A DNA stretch of 64,000 nucleotides from Chamaea fasciata (GCA_029207755.1 JARCOQ010000003.1:1488001-1552000); one strand, 5' to 3'; shown: positions 1 through 13,559, numbered from the stretch's first letter. Translations and numbers: made by a program. The notes: a model not told the origin generated them from the sequence alone.

Positions 1-1095
1 TTTTCGCACGAGCACTGCCCAGATTTGCACTCCCCTGGCTAAAGGCACGAGGCTGTGCTTTCCCCACATGCCTGGAGTGCAGCGGTGCCCTGTCAAGGAG
101 GATGAAATTGAGGCAAATCCCGGGGACTGGCTGCACTTCACCTTGCTGTGCTCCATGCCAGCCTGTGCTTGGAGGTGGTGTGTTCATTTTGGGGAAGTCC
201 CGTCCATTTTGTGTGGAAATGAAGCAGAAGCATTTGCCTGAAATGACAGTGGAGAAACTTAAATACAGTTTCCTCTTTTCACCTCCCATCCTGGCCATAT
301 ATAGTAGCAGCCATTGCCACTTAGGCAGTGCAAATGCAAGGCTGGGGGTTTATCAGTTTTGAAAAAAGAGATGGAAAAACTGGATATCTGTATAAAAAGG
401 GGTTTTTATGAAGAATAGTAATAGTAATTTCTGTTGCTGGAGGAGTAAATGACCCTTTCCACTCCGTTGCTAAATGCAGATAAAGCCTGACAAAGTCCAC
501 CAGTGCTCTAAAAGAAGCTGAATTGTTAAGGCTTTTTGTGCCTGATGGATAGAATGATACAGATGAAGAACAGCAGTTGCATTTTTCATTTTGCCTCTCC
601 CCGAAAGACTCGTGCTCTTGCTGCTGCAGGCTCTGCTCTAGTGGTGCAGCATTTACCGGTTCTGCTTCCTTGTGTGTGGTGTGGAGGGGGCACATGAAAC
701 TGGGCCTTGTCCCTTCCCTTGTTTCAGCCCAACATTCCTGTTCCCTGGCCCATCAGAGCCCCAGTGACCCAGTGTTTGTAGCAGTGTCCATCGTTTGGGA
801 ATGCCTGTGGCACACCGGGGAGAGGGCCAGGAGACGGCCCACAGCAGGGCTGAATTCCCAAAGGGAATTGCTGGAGCCAGCCCACTCCCCTCCAGCTGCT
901 GTGGGGCAGGAATCTGGGCTGAGTAGTGGACGCTTGCAAACTGAGTTTTCATGAAAGGTGTCAGGTTATTCGCAGAACCTCGTTTGTTTGTACAACCCTT
1001 TAAGATCCAGTATTTGTCAAACCCTAAATGTGTGACCTTTTAAGTCCTCAGTTGAACAAGCTTTTTCCCTTTTACTCCCTTTCTTTTCCCTGCAG
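1..1095 (+). other. COMMD1: COMMD1 intron 1, 3' part
   Basis: Non-coding sequence leading to a pyrimidine-rich 3' splice site. The tract at about 1068-1095 is T/C rich and ends in TGCAG at 1091-1095. Exon 1 of COMMD1, which would encode the N-terminal part of the protein, lies upstream of this window. I see no other gene or clear repeat here. The short open frames on both strands have no recognisable protein features. Confidence 0.85.
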
Positions 1096-1377
1096 TCAAT
1101 TGCTTCAGCAGACATGGATTTGAATCAGCTGGAGGCTTTCCTCACTGCCCAAACCAAAAAACAAGGTGGCATCACAGCAGATCAGGCTGCAGTCATTGCA
1201 AAATTCTGGAAGAGCCACCGGGCCCAAATCCACGAGAGCCTGATCAGCCAGAGCCGCTGGGATCGCGTCCTGAAAAACATCAGCTGGAGAGTGGACCTCA
1301 AGTCACAGCTGAGGCACGTGGATCAGGTCAACACTCCTGCTGCAATAGTTGAGATGGAGCTGGGGAAGAACGGGCAG
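1096..1377 (+). CDS. COMMD1: COMMD1 exon 2 (COMM domain-containing protein 1)
   Basis: This 282-bp internal exon encodes 94 residues, from SIASADMDLNQLEAF to VEMELGKNGQ. It is bounded by TGCAG before 1096 and a CAG|GTAAGG donor at 1377/1378, and both junctions are phase 0. The translation reads as a near match to the middle of human COMMD1 (MURR1), including the ITADQAAVIAKFWKSH segment and the start of the COMM domain at SWRVD. From family knowledge, COMMD1 is a subunit of the COMMD-CCDC22-CCDC93 (CCC/Commander) complex. That complex works with retriever/retromer in endosomal recycling, including the copper ATPases ATP7A/ATP7B. COMMD1 also promotes ubiquitin-dependent loss of RelA and so dampens NF-kB. 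The ATG at 1114 is an internal methionine, not the start; exon 1 is outside the window. The open frame running past the donor to 1404 is intron read-through. Confidence 0.97.
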
Positions 1378-2273
1378 GTAAGGTTCCTTTTGCCAAATTT
1401 CTGACCCTGGTGTAGGTACACGTGCACTGAGGCGTGTTAGCTGCTGCTGAATTCACTGTGTCCAAAGCAAGCCCCTTGATTCATCACCGCTGGGCCTTTC
1501 ATGGACTTGAAAATGGGCTCCATCTTTGCGCACAAAGAAACATTCTGGGTGCTGAATGCAGTTTTTACTTGTGTTGGTTTTTTTTTTTTCCCCCCCTCAT
1601 ATTTTCATATATGTATTGACAGCTCTCTTGACATTAAGCTTGAAAAATCAGAGGATGTAGAAATCAAACATGATCTTAAAATTCCGTTTGTACACCACGC
1701 GCTGCAAATTCAATTAGTCTTTTTTTCCCTTTTAATTCAGCGCTAAAATTAGTTAAAATATGCAAAGTAGGAGCTGGAAAAGAGTAAAGTTCACAAATTA
1801 CATTTTAGAGCAAAGGAGGGGAAAGACTCCTTTTTATTTTATTTTACATAACACCCGTTCTTGTGTTAGAAGTACATCCTTATTACCTGTCACTTTATGC
1901 AATCTGGCCTTATCTGCCTGAAAGATATCTTTATATATTTAGTTCTATCAGTGCTGAACACTGCCTTCCTTTTTTTAATCTTTATAGTCCACAGGAATGT
2001 ACAGCTAAAGGCACAGCTTCCCACCTTGACATTTACTGTTGTTCTCTACCAGGAAATGTGTTTTAATTTGCTATCCTTTCCTCTCTGCAAATTAGTAAAT
2101 TTTAAGACCTCGTTTCTTAGCAGTAGCTACAGCAAATCGTGGGCATTTTGATGTTAATAGTTAACATTTAGCAAGGCTCCTTGTATTTCATAGTGTTTTA
2201 ATGGCAAGGGTACCTGAATTAGGAATACTTCAGTCCATGGATTCATGCACTCACCTGGAATATGTGTGTGCAT

Positions 2274-2351
2274 AGGAATGATTGAATTCCAGCTGTGTGG
2301 AGTTTTCTGCTCAGGAATGATGGAATTCCAGCTGTGTGGAGTTTCCTGCTC
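2274..2351 (+). repeat. Tandem duplication of a 39-bp unit
   Basis: Two adjacent 39-bp copies (2274-2312 and 2313-2351), each starting AGGAATGAT and containing GGAATTCC- or TGAATTCC-AGCTGTGTGGAG, differ at only two positions. Located in COMMD1 intron 2. Confidence 0.9.
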
Positions 2352-5300
2352 AGGATCTTGAGGTTGAAAGTGACTGCGCTCTATAAGCAGCAAATGGGAA
2401 AAGGTCGCTTTGTATAAAAAGGTTACAGGGAGCACACAGTAATGAGTACATTGAGCACATTAGTGAGCAAACGGGAGAAATACCTACAGCCATTAAAAAA
2501 TGCATCCTTTGCTCAGAATCGCTGTGGTGTTTCGTAAGGGGATTATGTAGTTAGTGACTCCTGGTTTGAAGCTGTTTTTTTTTCCCCCAGTAATGGATTT
2601 TTACAGTAACATCAAGCAGCAAGGACATTTATATTTCTTTCACCCTCTGCAGAGAGAGCCGGGGGCTGTGAGCATGGAGGAGGTACACACATTTCTGAGA
2701 CAAAGAGCCCCACAACAAAACCCAAGTGATTTATTTTAGCAGTGCCCCTTCATGCTGCAAAGGGAAATGGTTGGGTAGACGCATTTTTGGAGCTGCCACC
2801 AAACACAATTTTGCCTCCTTCCCTAAAGGATACCAGTGAGCTGTGGCAAGCCTGACACTTGGTGTGAGTTAAACTGGTAACTACCAAAACAACCGTGGAG
2901 TGATGAGCACTGTCATCACTCGAGTCAATGTGAGTTTATTCTGAGGAGCTCTGGTTTCACAAAGCCTTTAGCTGTGGATTGGATAAATTCCCTGCTGTAA
3001 AGCTTTGGGTCGAGGCACTGTGCGTCAGGCTGTATGTGATGGGATGAGTTTTGGGAAAGGGGTTTGGGGATTTTTGGAAAGATTGGAGACTCGTTGTGGA
3101 GGTTGAACGAGTTGTTGCGCACTGGATCCAGCCCACTAACTTGAAACTGTCATGTTTTACAGTCTTTATAAGTATTTTTACTTGATTGTTAGCACATCTC
3201 TTGTAAATACCAAGTTTTGTAGCACATCAAATACATACATGCTGGTACCTTTCTTAACTTTAGCAGAGAACGTATTTTCTAAGAAGTTGTCAGCTTTAGA
3301 TAGAATTTGATGAATAATGAAGATGTGGCTTTGAAGAAGAAAGCTGGCTGATGATTCAGGAGTGAATTATTCACAGCAGAGCTGTTTTCATTTGGACACA
3401 TGATAACAGGGGAATATACAAATGCATTGATACGTGATGAATTGACATGAATATTTCATGGTTCCACGGAAGCAAAGAAATGCTCTGTGGAAAATGAACC
3501 TTTCCAGAAGTCACTCTGTCTCTTCTCAGTGTCTCTGGGTTGGGTTTAGATCTCTGCTGCTTGGTGGAGCATCTGCTCCTTCTGCTTCAATAAATAACTT
3601 GGCTTCCTGCTTGCCTTCTCTGAATTTTAGTCAGTCAGCTCTTTCATGAGGGGAAGGCTCAGTGTGTGAGACCCGATGTGGTTGGGAATGGGGAATTGAA
3701 AGTGACTTCTTCATAGATGCCACTACACCGAGTTTTAGTGAATTTTGTCAGATTTTGTGAATGTTTCCTGACTGGGGAGAGATGTTTCTGGGTTTGAGAA
3801 TCCATCACGACTTGCATGCATTAATTCTTGCTAGCCTTGCCATTACTGATCAGAAGAAAAAATGAGCCCTTTTCCCTAAGCGCTCTTTAAAACACTTCTG
3901 ATGAGGAGCATTTGAAAATACCATGCTCTGAACTTCGAAAAATATGATTCGGGATCTGTAAACTGGAGCTTGAACTCTCCTTCAGTAAAGATTGTACAGC
4001 AAGATTAAAAGTTTCCTTTATGCTGGTGGTGTAGTCTTTATAGATCCTGGCCAATCTATATTGAGATTAAAGGCAGGTGAACATGCTGGCCATCAGCTTT
4101 GAAAGCCCATTTCCTTTAACAATATGACTAAAAATAAAATGAAAAAGCAGTTGCACTTTAGCCTGCATTTGCCTTCATCTTGTGATATTTAGTGCTTGTC
4201 ACTGCTGGTTCATTTTTTTTCCATTTGAGCAGCCCATCTTTGGCACAATGGTTTAATCCTCTTGGGTTTTTTATCTACCTTGCTGTCTTTCTCTTAAAAC
4301 ATCTACAGCTACCTGTCCCCTTCTTTATGTCCTTTTTAAAAACTTGTTCTCCCTCTCTGTGCGTGTCTGTTGGCACTAAGACTATATTTAAACTTCATTT
4401 CTGGACTTTGTGGTGTTATTTTCCTCCTGAGATGTGCCTCTCCCCTGGGGCTCTGTTCTTCCTGTGGGCTGACTTGCCAATGAGTTTTTTCTTTACATAA
4501 ACATGTAGCATTATATATTTTGGAGTTTAATGTCTGAGACCGAGCAGATATTACAGATTGGCTGGGAATTTGTTCTTGGCTTTTTTTTGCCTTATTTACA
4601 GAATGGATATTTCCACATCCATTTCTTTTCAGTGTTTAAGATACCATTAATCCTTGTAATATCCCTTCTGTTGGAGCTTTGTTGGATCTTAAAGCAGGTT
4701 TTATGATCAAAGAGTATTTTCTGCCCTGGTTTAACATGAAGCTGGGATTCTCCTGCAGGATTCTTCCTGGAAAGACCTGAGATAATCACATCAGGATTAT
4801 GGATTAAAGGGGTTTTGTTCCCAAAATATTGTATCTCTCTTCTCTTTCCTTTTCTAAAAGCATCACCCTGACAGAGTTAATGATAGACAGTAAGTAAATA
4901 CCACAATGCAGCAAATACCAGAAGCTCCATACAAGGTAAGAAATTAGGATCATTTCTTTCAAAGTTAAAGGGCAAACAGCCTTTCATTCCATATACTCTC
5001 TTTGCTCTGAAATCACCAGGGATATGGATCTTCACAAAAAAACCCCCCAAAAAACCCAAGTGTTTTTCTTTAAAGAGCAGGCAAGCATTAGGAACAGACT
5101 TTAATACTGCTAATAATAATTCAGGTAATAATTCTCTTAGTTCACGTGTGGAAAGAGTTCATAACCAGTATTTTGAAGGTCTGGAGCTCGACATTTCATC
5201 AAGTTTTAGTTGCAGTGACTACAAAGATTTAATTAATGCCTTGGGAAGGACTGAAGTAGGTCTCAAAGCAAACTTCTGGGAGATCAGGTTTTTTTTCTGA

Positions 5301-5551
5301 CTTGTTAATTATATCTACACAAATTTAGGCTGAAATTTCTGTCATCTGTGCCACAAACAAATTACATTTGTTTTTAGCATTCACACATAACCACGTCATA
5401 AAAAAACCCCCTTAGAATTTCCCGTCCATAAAACTCATTCCCTTGCTGGGAGTACGGACTGAACTCTGCTGAGGATGTGGTGGTGTTTTGTGGATTTTTT
5501 TAAAGCCATTTTCCTCTTGGCTTTTGTCAGCTGCAGTCATCCCCAGCCAGA

Positions 5552-5572
5552 GCTGCTGCTGCTGCTGCTGCA
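5552..5572 (+). repeat. (GCT)7 microsatellite
   Basis: Seven pure GCT/CTG units in COMMD1 intron 2. It is not within a supported coding exon. Confidence 0.9.
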
Positions 5573-8500
5573 GAGAGGTCAGACCAAGAGAACATCAGCA
5601 GTAAACTCCTGCCATGGGGAGGGAAGATTATGGCTGCTCCTGCTTTTGCCTCTCTGTGACTCCAGGTCAGGCTGCTTCAGAGATCTGGCTGAAAATAGCC
5701 CCAGATAATGGATCTCCAGTCTTTTTTTTTATGTAAGGATCTGTTTGAAAAGGCAGATTGCTTTTTTTTTTTGGTAGGATATCAGTGTGGGCAAAGCAAA
5801 GCATGGGGAGATGAAAAGCAGCTCCATGTACCCAAACCAAAATAACACCAGCCTGGCCTGCAAAGAGGAAGGAAAAGCAACCACCAAACCTTTTTTCCTT
5901 TCCAGTCATAATCTGTCTTAATCTTTAGCTATTAACATCGTCAGAAACGATGTTCCACTCCAAAATGGGAAAGCACAGGCATTTAGAAGCCAAATTAATC
6001 AACTTAACCCCAACGGGCTTAGTATTTTCATGTGATTAAAATGATAGAATGTGGTAAGTCCAAGTCAGTTAGAAAAAAAAAATCACCTTTGTGGCCGAAT
6101 GTAATCATTGGAGCTTTTGTTCACCTTGGAAATTTATGAGCTGGAGGGAACAGTTACATAAGGGCAGTCCAGTGCAAAAGCAAATAAAAAAATGGAGAGG
6201 GCAGCAGGTCACTCAGCACAGAGGAAACGAGCACAGTTGACCGGCTCAACTCAGTTATTTACTTAATCCTCTGCGTGGCACTCTCCGTAGTCCTTCACTT
6301 CCACGATTTTTGTCGCCCTCTTGGAGTGGAGAGAAACTTGGGGAGCAAGAAGAGAACTTTGTTATTTGTGGCTCTTGGGACGTGGAAGTGTAATAAGCAC
6401 GTTGAGGAGATAAGAGCATTAAATGGAGGTATTAAATAACTGTCTGACTCGAACTGTCACTTTTCCACTGGGTGTATTTGCCAGTATTTTTTTACCTCAT
6501 GTATACACTCCTGTACAAAGCAAGGATATTCTGTAATCAGTGGTGCTGGCAGTTTCCATGCTGCTTTATTTGTGCCCTGTGGATGTGCAAGTGCACACAT
6601 ATTCATTTATTCCCTGTCTTTACTCTGGAACTGGGTTTGCTGAAGTAATTAAATAGAATAAGTTAATTGAGGTATGAGTATTTTTGATTGTAGCTGAGCT
6701 CAGGGTATTACAGGGGAAATCCTGCATTAATTGAAGGTGAGCTGTATGAAGCCGGCAGTGATGCCTCTTTACTGCCTTTCATCTGCCTAAATTCACCTTC
6801 AGCCCTGGACCTTTGAAATTTTTACCTTCTCAGGTCTTGCACATTACGACAGAGGACTTACAATCTGTTATGTATGATATCAACAAATAGTTTGCAATCT
6901 AACATCAATCTGGCGTTCACACACAGCAATAAAATGTGGGATGGCTTTGATGAAATGTCCTGCAGAGCGTCTCTGGGGTCAGCAGACCTGGCTGTTGAAA
7001 ATTGTCCCAGGAAAAATGTTTCACCACACACCTGTTCTTGGAGTTGTCTCTACAGAGTCAGAGACCCTAAATTGCATCTCCCCCGTCACCAAAGGAATTG
7101 TTGTGCCTGAGGCAGGTTGGCAGAGCGGTTTCTGTGTGACCCTTACACTAATGCTGCGTAAATCATCACAGGCAGTCCCGCTGTCTGTGCAATTCCCCAC
7201 CACCATGGACCTGGGGCTGTGTGGGGAGTGTCTGCAAACCTGCAAATTCAAGCCCCTGCGTTTGCACAGAATTAAATTTGCCACATTCACGCTGGCACCA
7301 TTTGGCTGCGTGACCTTGCGGCAGAGCCAGTCTGTAACTGAGGCAAAATTTAATTGAAGGACCAACACTTGTAATCTCCACCAGCATCTTTTTAACAGAA
7401 GTCAAAAGTTTCGCATGGTCCGCGAAAAACATTTTCAAGAGGGGAAATTCCTTTGCTGCGGAGCCTGTGTACAGCAGATCAAAGCCGCTTTGCATCTGGT
7501 GGTGGTGTCCATCAGTTCTTCCGAGGACTTGGAAATCGCTATTGGCAAGGAATTGGTTCTTATTTCTTTTCCTGGGAGGAAAAAAAAAAAAAAAGGAGTT
7601 GTTATGAACATAAGTGCCCGCTGCATTGGCTGACAAAGCATCTTGTTTTCACAGGCCTAGCCTGGCCAAATGCATTTAAAATTGTTGTTTTGCCAGTTGG
7701 GCAGCCTTGCCCCTCTTGACACTGTGCCACGTTGCTGCTGAGCAGTGCTTTCGAGAGCCTTTTGTCATGGTCTCTTCTGAGATCTCGGAGCATTGGCATT
7801 CAGGGTGTAATTAAGAACAGGTTCTTAATTTATTTTAATTAGGAAGAGCTACTGCAGGGGAAGATACAAAAGGAGAAAGCTGGCACATAACTGGGGAGAA
7901 ACACTTGTAGAGCATTACACACTTTTTGCTGCTTAATCCTTTGGATTCTCTTTATTCTACCTTAAATATATGTGCTGCCCCCAGTTCATGGAGCTGAAAG
8001 TGGCTGAGTCCAAATGAAATTTTTTTTTTGTTCCCTTCCCCACTCTTTTCTTTTTTTTTTAACCCACATTATTTTTGGTGTGGATTGCTTTGTTGAAGGG
8101 ACAGGTTGAGAGCAGAATTGAGCAAAAGGAATGGAGAGCTCTGCCTTGCCTTGAAAAAAAAAAAAAAAGCTAATTTAAGCATACGTGTTGAAAGAGCCAC
8201 CGTTTTAAATTCTAGCTAGTGATCTCTTGAACAGAAATGCATCAGCTCTCCTTGAATGCCGAGGGTAACTCCTCTGAAGTGCCAATTTTTCTTCCAAGAG
8301 TGGAGGAGGAATAGAAAATGAGAAACACTGTTGGATGAGTTCTGTATTGTAGAGTTCATGTGGAGAAGGATGGGAAAGATATCTGATACAGAAATAATCT
8401 AAAAGAGTGTCTGGAGGAGGGAATCTGCACTGACTGCAAGAACAGGGGAATCTTGGTACTTGAGCAGCATTGGTATCCTTTGTTTCTTGAAAGTTTCTGA

Positions 8501-11500
8501 GCTCCATGGGTTTGTGACAGCAGCAATGGGAAACACCACTGAAATACTGGTGCCGTTCCTTGCCTGGGCATTTTGTCTGGTGTTGGTGGGAAATGTGATG
8601 AGCTGAGCCACAGCTTGGCTGAGCAGCCTGCAGTGATCCCGTAAGTCTGGGAGCAGCCACAGAGTCCTGACTTACAGCTTTAACAAATAAACTCATTTGT
8701 TGTTCAGGGGGTTTTTATTTATTCAGTGGATACAAGGAGTTGGTTGGTGTTGACGGTTTCAGACTCAAAATATCTTTCTCTGTTTCCTTGCGTGCATCTG
8801 GTTGAATTTTTTTTTTTTTTTTTTTTGCTTGTTTTGGAAATACTTCCTGAGGCAGTGGGGTGAGGCATGAATTTCCCTGCATTTCTCTGGAAGGGGATGG
8901 TTGGGAGGAGATCGCTGGCAAGTGCTTTTTGTTAAGCCATCATTGTCCTATATACTACTTGAGGAAATGACTACTTTGAACATAATTCCTGGAGCAAATC
9001 CTCTTCATTTAGAAAGAGATTCTAACTTACAAAAGATACAAGACAATCCTTTGATTAAGAAACCTCTTGCAGCTGTAATTTTGCATAGACCTTGGCACAA
9101 GGGGCTTTTTTTTTCTGTCCTCCTTTCAAATTATCAGTTGCAAAACTCCACAGAGATAATCAGACATGCAAATCTTCGATATATTTTTAGTTCAGCTCAC
9201 TGATGTGCATTCATTAATATGTTAATATGACAAGGAAAGCGTAATTTAAATTGCATATGCTTAATTTGGTTAATAAATGCTTGAAATACAGTCCCAATTT
9301 GAGAAGTAGCCATACATGATACCAATTCTTCAGGGTGGTTTTTTCCCCCCTTTTAAATCACGAGGAGAGTATAAAACCTCTTGTTTGTACAGAAATAACT
9401 TTGTGGTGCTTTTTTACCTTGACCATACACAACCAAAAGATCCTCTGTGCTGGGAACCAGCGCTCCTCGTACACATTGTCACGTTCCCGACGGTTGAATT
9501 GTAATCGACTGCGTCAGTGGAGACCTGGTGAGGGCTGTGGTGGTGTAATTTGAGTTCCCAGACTGCATCAAGGGGGAGTCAGATAGGCAGATAAAAGATG
9601 AAAAGAGCAAAGTTTCCTCGTGTTCAAAGGTGGCCAGGCTCCACCAAGGCAAATCAGGGATGTGCTTGCCCTGTATTTAATTTGCAGTGGCCTAACTAAA
9701 TGAGATACAAATTACTGCTGGAATTGGAATTAGACGGCTTCTGAATCTTGGTGGAACATGCAAAGCTGCTATAATATCCAGATTTATTTTTTTTAAACCT
9801 CTGAAGTGGTGTTTGAATGCTTACAGGCAATAAACTTTTCAGTCAATTGATTCCATTTCTGTTGAATCGCCCTCAAAAGTGAAGCTGTGCTTTAAGGACT
9901 ATTGAAAACTTTTCATTCCATTTAACCTGTAAATACACCACAGGACTTGAGAAAATGAGTTTGATAATTGCTTTTTTTTTTTTTTTCCTTTGGAAAGCCT
10001 GGAAGGCAGCATCTTAAAAGGACTCAGCATTGAGGAGAGTCTCTAACACATCCAGTTAGAGCCAGTTACACTGGCCTGACTTCCCTGCTCTGAGGTGATG
10101 GGGTGTGACAGATCATGAGTGCAGTGCATCACGGTCAGGACCAATAACTCCTTTAAGAAAATTCCATTTCTGCTCTAAGCAGTCGTTCGGAGTTATCTGC
10201 AGCTAATTGTAAAGCTTTTACAGAAATGGAACTCTCGTGTTTCCCAGAAAATATCACCGTGATGCTCCGAGACAGCCACGGAGTGCAGCTGTCTGGGAGA
10301 AAGCTCAAGTCTGATCAGATTTAATTAGACTGGAACCTGTTCCTGCCTACAAATACCGTGATTACACACAAGGAGAACTGGCTTTCGTGATAGCTGCTGC
10401 TGTGAGGAACGTGAAGGAGAGGTGCTGATTCACGTGCTCCTGCTCCCTGAAGATTGAACAACGAGCTGTGTCTGCATCCTGCTGGTCACCCAGAGCTCAC
10501 CAGAGAGGGGCTGCTCGAGGGAATGATAAATCTGTCTGCCTTGGGCTATTCCCTCAAAGAATATGGACTCCAAAGAAAAGCATGCCGTTACTAGGTCTAC
10601 TCTAGGAGCCTCAGGTTTGGTGAGATAGATTCCACCCTCTGTCTGAGCTGCCTAGTGGTGAATGTAGCTTGACAGCTCCTCTCAGATTAGTGGTGTGGAT
10701 AAAACCTCATCCCTTTGTTCAGCTCAGGGCAGCGGAGGCAAACTGCCTCAGCTTTCGTTTTTTTAGGAAGCAAAGGCAGAAGAGGAATGCAGCACCACCT
10801 CCCATTACTCTGTGGGAAGTGTAGTTGAGTGAATGTCATTAAACTGTCAGCCAAAGAAGTGCAGGCTGCTGGGTGAGAGACCTGGATTCGCATTAAACCA
10901 AAACTCTTGACCTAAAAATTAATGCAAGTTCTGAATGAAGCTCTAAAGAAAACCTCTTTAAACGGGAGTTTCTTTTTTAAAGTCATATTGAACAAGCCCT
11001 GAGTTTACTGAGCAGAAGAGTTTGCAGGTTTAAGCAGAGCAAATGCTTTGCGTTGGTGTTATCCATGTTAAACAGCACGGATAAGCTGTGATCCAGGAGC
11101 ACTGAGATAGGTCATGGTCTGGATATGAGCTGTGACTGAGTCCCCTTCCTCTGCAAGCACACCAAGTCAAGCTGGGTGGATGCTGTGGGAGAAGAAAGAC
11201 AATTCCTGCAGCTGCGAGCGAGGGTTTGAAAGACGATGGACAAATGGATCCGTTTCAAGGGCTTGAAGCTGCTCTCTGGGGAAGGAGGCAGTGAAGAAAA
11301 GAAGAGGCTTGTTTTTCCAGGCACGGGGCTTGGAGATCAAAAGGACTCTGTCACCTCTGAAGGGGAGTGTTCTCCAGAGCTGCTGGAGGAGAGCTTAGTT
11401 TGAGGGGCACCCCAGTGGCCTTTGGGTTGTCTGAGAGATGTTGGCTTGCTGTGACCCTCCTGCAGAAGCTACCTGGTGACAAAACTGTTCAAATCTTTGT

Positions 11501-11905
11501 GTTTTATCCCAAACCATCGACTTTTGCACTGAGCAGGCAGCGCTTTCTTTCGAAGGGCATTGGCTGGTGCTGTTCTCTGGTGTTGCTTTTTGGAAGAGGA
11601 TTTTTGGAAGGGACTGTGAGAGGTGGGATGCTGTGCTCCAAGCCTGGCCCTTCCTTCTGCCCTTTTGTTTGCATGAGCTCTCCACAAACTCTTCTGGCTC
11701 CCAGGAGAGATTTCAGCTCCTGCCTTTCCCTCGGGGCAGCACACAGAGCTCCTGGCCAGAGGGCTGAGGGTGGCCAGTGCTTTCATGTGCCAACAGGGAG
11801 TGTGGGATTTGCTGCCAGCCAGGAATTTACACATCACCTCAAACACTCCTCCAGGTCAGCCTGGCTCATCATGTCCCATCCTAGGAAATGACAGCCGTGT
11901 CCAAC

Positions 11906-12352
11906 TGATGCCTTGGGAAGGCTGACCCGAAACAGAGACTGGACAGAGCTGGAGAATACAGGAGGGATTGATTGAAAGGCCTCCAGGATCCACCTGGGGC
12001 AGGACAGGGCCTGACCAGGGCTACACCCAAGGTGGACACAAAATGGTCACAAAAATGAACAGCCAGTCACAAAGTCTGACATTTTTATAAGTTTTGGTCC
12101 ATTTGCACATTGGGGTTTAATTGTCCAGTTCCAGCTCCAGGCTGTGAGGTCCCATCCTGCTTGTCCCTCCCTCCAGCCCACCCTTGTTTGTGCTGTTGGG
12201 GCTGAGAGTTGTCCTCGGTGTGCAGCAGGAGAAGGATTTGTTTTGTGTCCCTGCTGTGTGCAGAGCGGAGTGACACTGACTGTGAGCTCAGAGCTGCACC
12301 CCTGGGCAGCGCAGAACCTGAAAATACACGAAAGCTCAGACTTAGGGCATCA
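11906..12352 (-). mobile_element. Probable solo LTR of an endogenous retrovirus, minus strand
   Basis: The 447-bp block is bounded by a perfect 7-bp inverted terminal repeat, TGATGCC at 11906-11912 and GGCATCA at 12346-12352, so it starts TG and ends CA on both strands. Read on the minus strand it has a TATAAAA box (12083-12089) about 260 bp in. The sequence resembles LTRs I associate with songbird ERVL/ERVK families, but this is recognition, not a database match. No internal viral genes flank it. A clear short target duplication is not visible right at the borders, though GACAGCC followed by GTGTCC occurs just outside both ends (11890-11902 and 12354-12368). Confidence 0.6.
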
Positions 12353-13149
12353 CGACAGCCCCGTGTCCTCTCAGAGGGCAGGGAGTTGCCACCAGGCCTC
12401 TCCCTTTGCTGCCTCGCCGCCCTCCCCATCTGGCAGCATTCCCTGCTCCTCCACGCCCTCCTTCCTCCTGTGCCCTCTGCTTGTGTGTGTTTGTTTTCTC
12501 TCCCACACTGACTCTGTTTCATTCACTGCCCGGAATAATAAGAGGTTTGTTGAAAGGGTGCTGCTATGTAATTTGTCTTCTTCATTCATTCCCTCTTTGT
12601 TTAATGTTTGCTTTCGCTGTGCTTTGAATACAAAATTATTAATTTCATCGTGGTTTGTTTCAATAGTATTTATTATTGTGGAGACTCCTACACAACCCCT
12701 CTCGCTGCCATAAAAATCTCATAAATGGATGCTTACAATCAGTTATCGTGGTGGTTTAATTCCCATTTCAGGGATGCAATCTGAAGGCGGGGAACATAAA
12801 CACGAGGATTGCCGTTAATTCTGGTGGCCGGTGTGAAAAGCCCTCAACCCAAGTTCCCAGAGTGCAGAGCCTTTGTGGTGTTGCCAGGGAGCACCTCTGG
12901 CAGGGCAACCACAGCACTGATGGACGTCAGTCCTGCAGACCAGTCCCCAGGTGCCTCTGCCTAAGCCTGGGGTGAGTTATCACCTGGGCAGATGTTGGCT
13001 TGGGCCTCCTGTCTGCACACAGGAATGAACATCTCCCTGTGGGCAGAGAAGTTTATTTCATGGCTCCGTGCATTATAATGGCAGAACACTCATGATATCT
13101 GTAAGCCACTGGAAAAAAATATTACTGGGATTTTTTTTTCCCCCTGCTA

Positions 13150-13559
13150 GTTCTACTTTCATTTCTTCTGCCTCTCCTCTTTTCCCTCATGTCTTTCTCT
13201 GCTTTCGTTTCTTCTGCCTCTTTTCCCTCTTACCTTTCCCTGCTGGTTCTGCTTTCATTTCTTCTGCCTCTCCTCTTTTCCCTCCTGCCTTTCTCTACTA
13301 GTTCTACTTTCATTTCTTCTGCCTCTCCTCTTTTCCCTCTTACCTTTCCCTGCTGGTTCTGCTTTCATTTCTTCTGCCTGTCCTCTTTTCCCTCTTACCT
13401 TTCCCTGCTGGTTCTACTTTGATTTCTTCTGCCTCTTTTCCCTTCTGCCTTTCTCTACTGGTTCTACTTTGATTTCTTCTGCCTCTTTTCCCTTCTGCCT
13501 TTCTCTACTGGTTCTACTTTCATTTCTTCTGCCTCTCCTCTTTTCCCTTCTGCCCCTCA
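13150..13559 (+). repeat. Pyrimidine-rich minisatellite, about 8 units of 50-55 bp
   Basis: Units begin GTTCT(A/G)CTTT(C/G)ATTTCTTCTG and are almost wholly C/T on the + strand. Clear boundaries lie at 13246, 13301, 13356, 13411, 13461 and 13511. Three units are 55 bp and the later ones 50 bp, lacking a CTCCT block or equivalent. The first two units (13150-13245) are degenerate. It lies in COMMD1 intron 2. Open frames across it on either strand are repeat translations. Confidence 0.93.

Noticed and set aside
11367..11891. 174-codon open frame on the + strand
   Set aside because: No domain, no clear splice context, and an equally open minus-strand frame overlaps it. It may be remnant repeat sequence or chance.
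13150..13559. CRISPR-like array of regular repeats
   Set aside because: Units are contiguous with no unique spacers and differ among themselves. This is a eukaryotic minisatellite.
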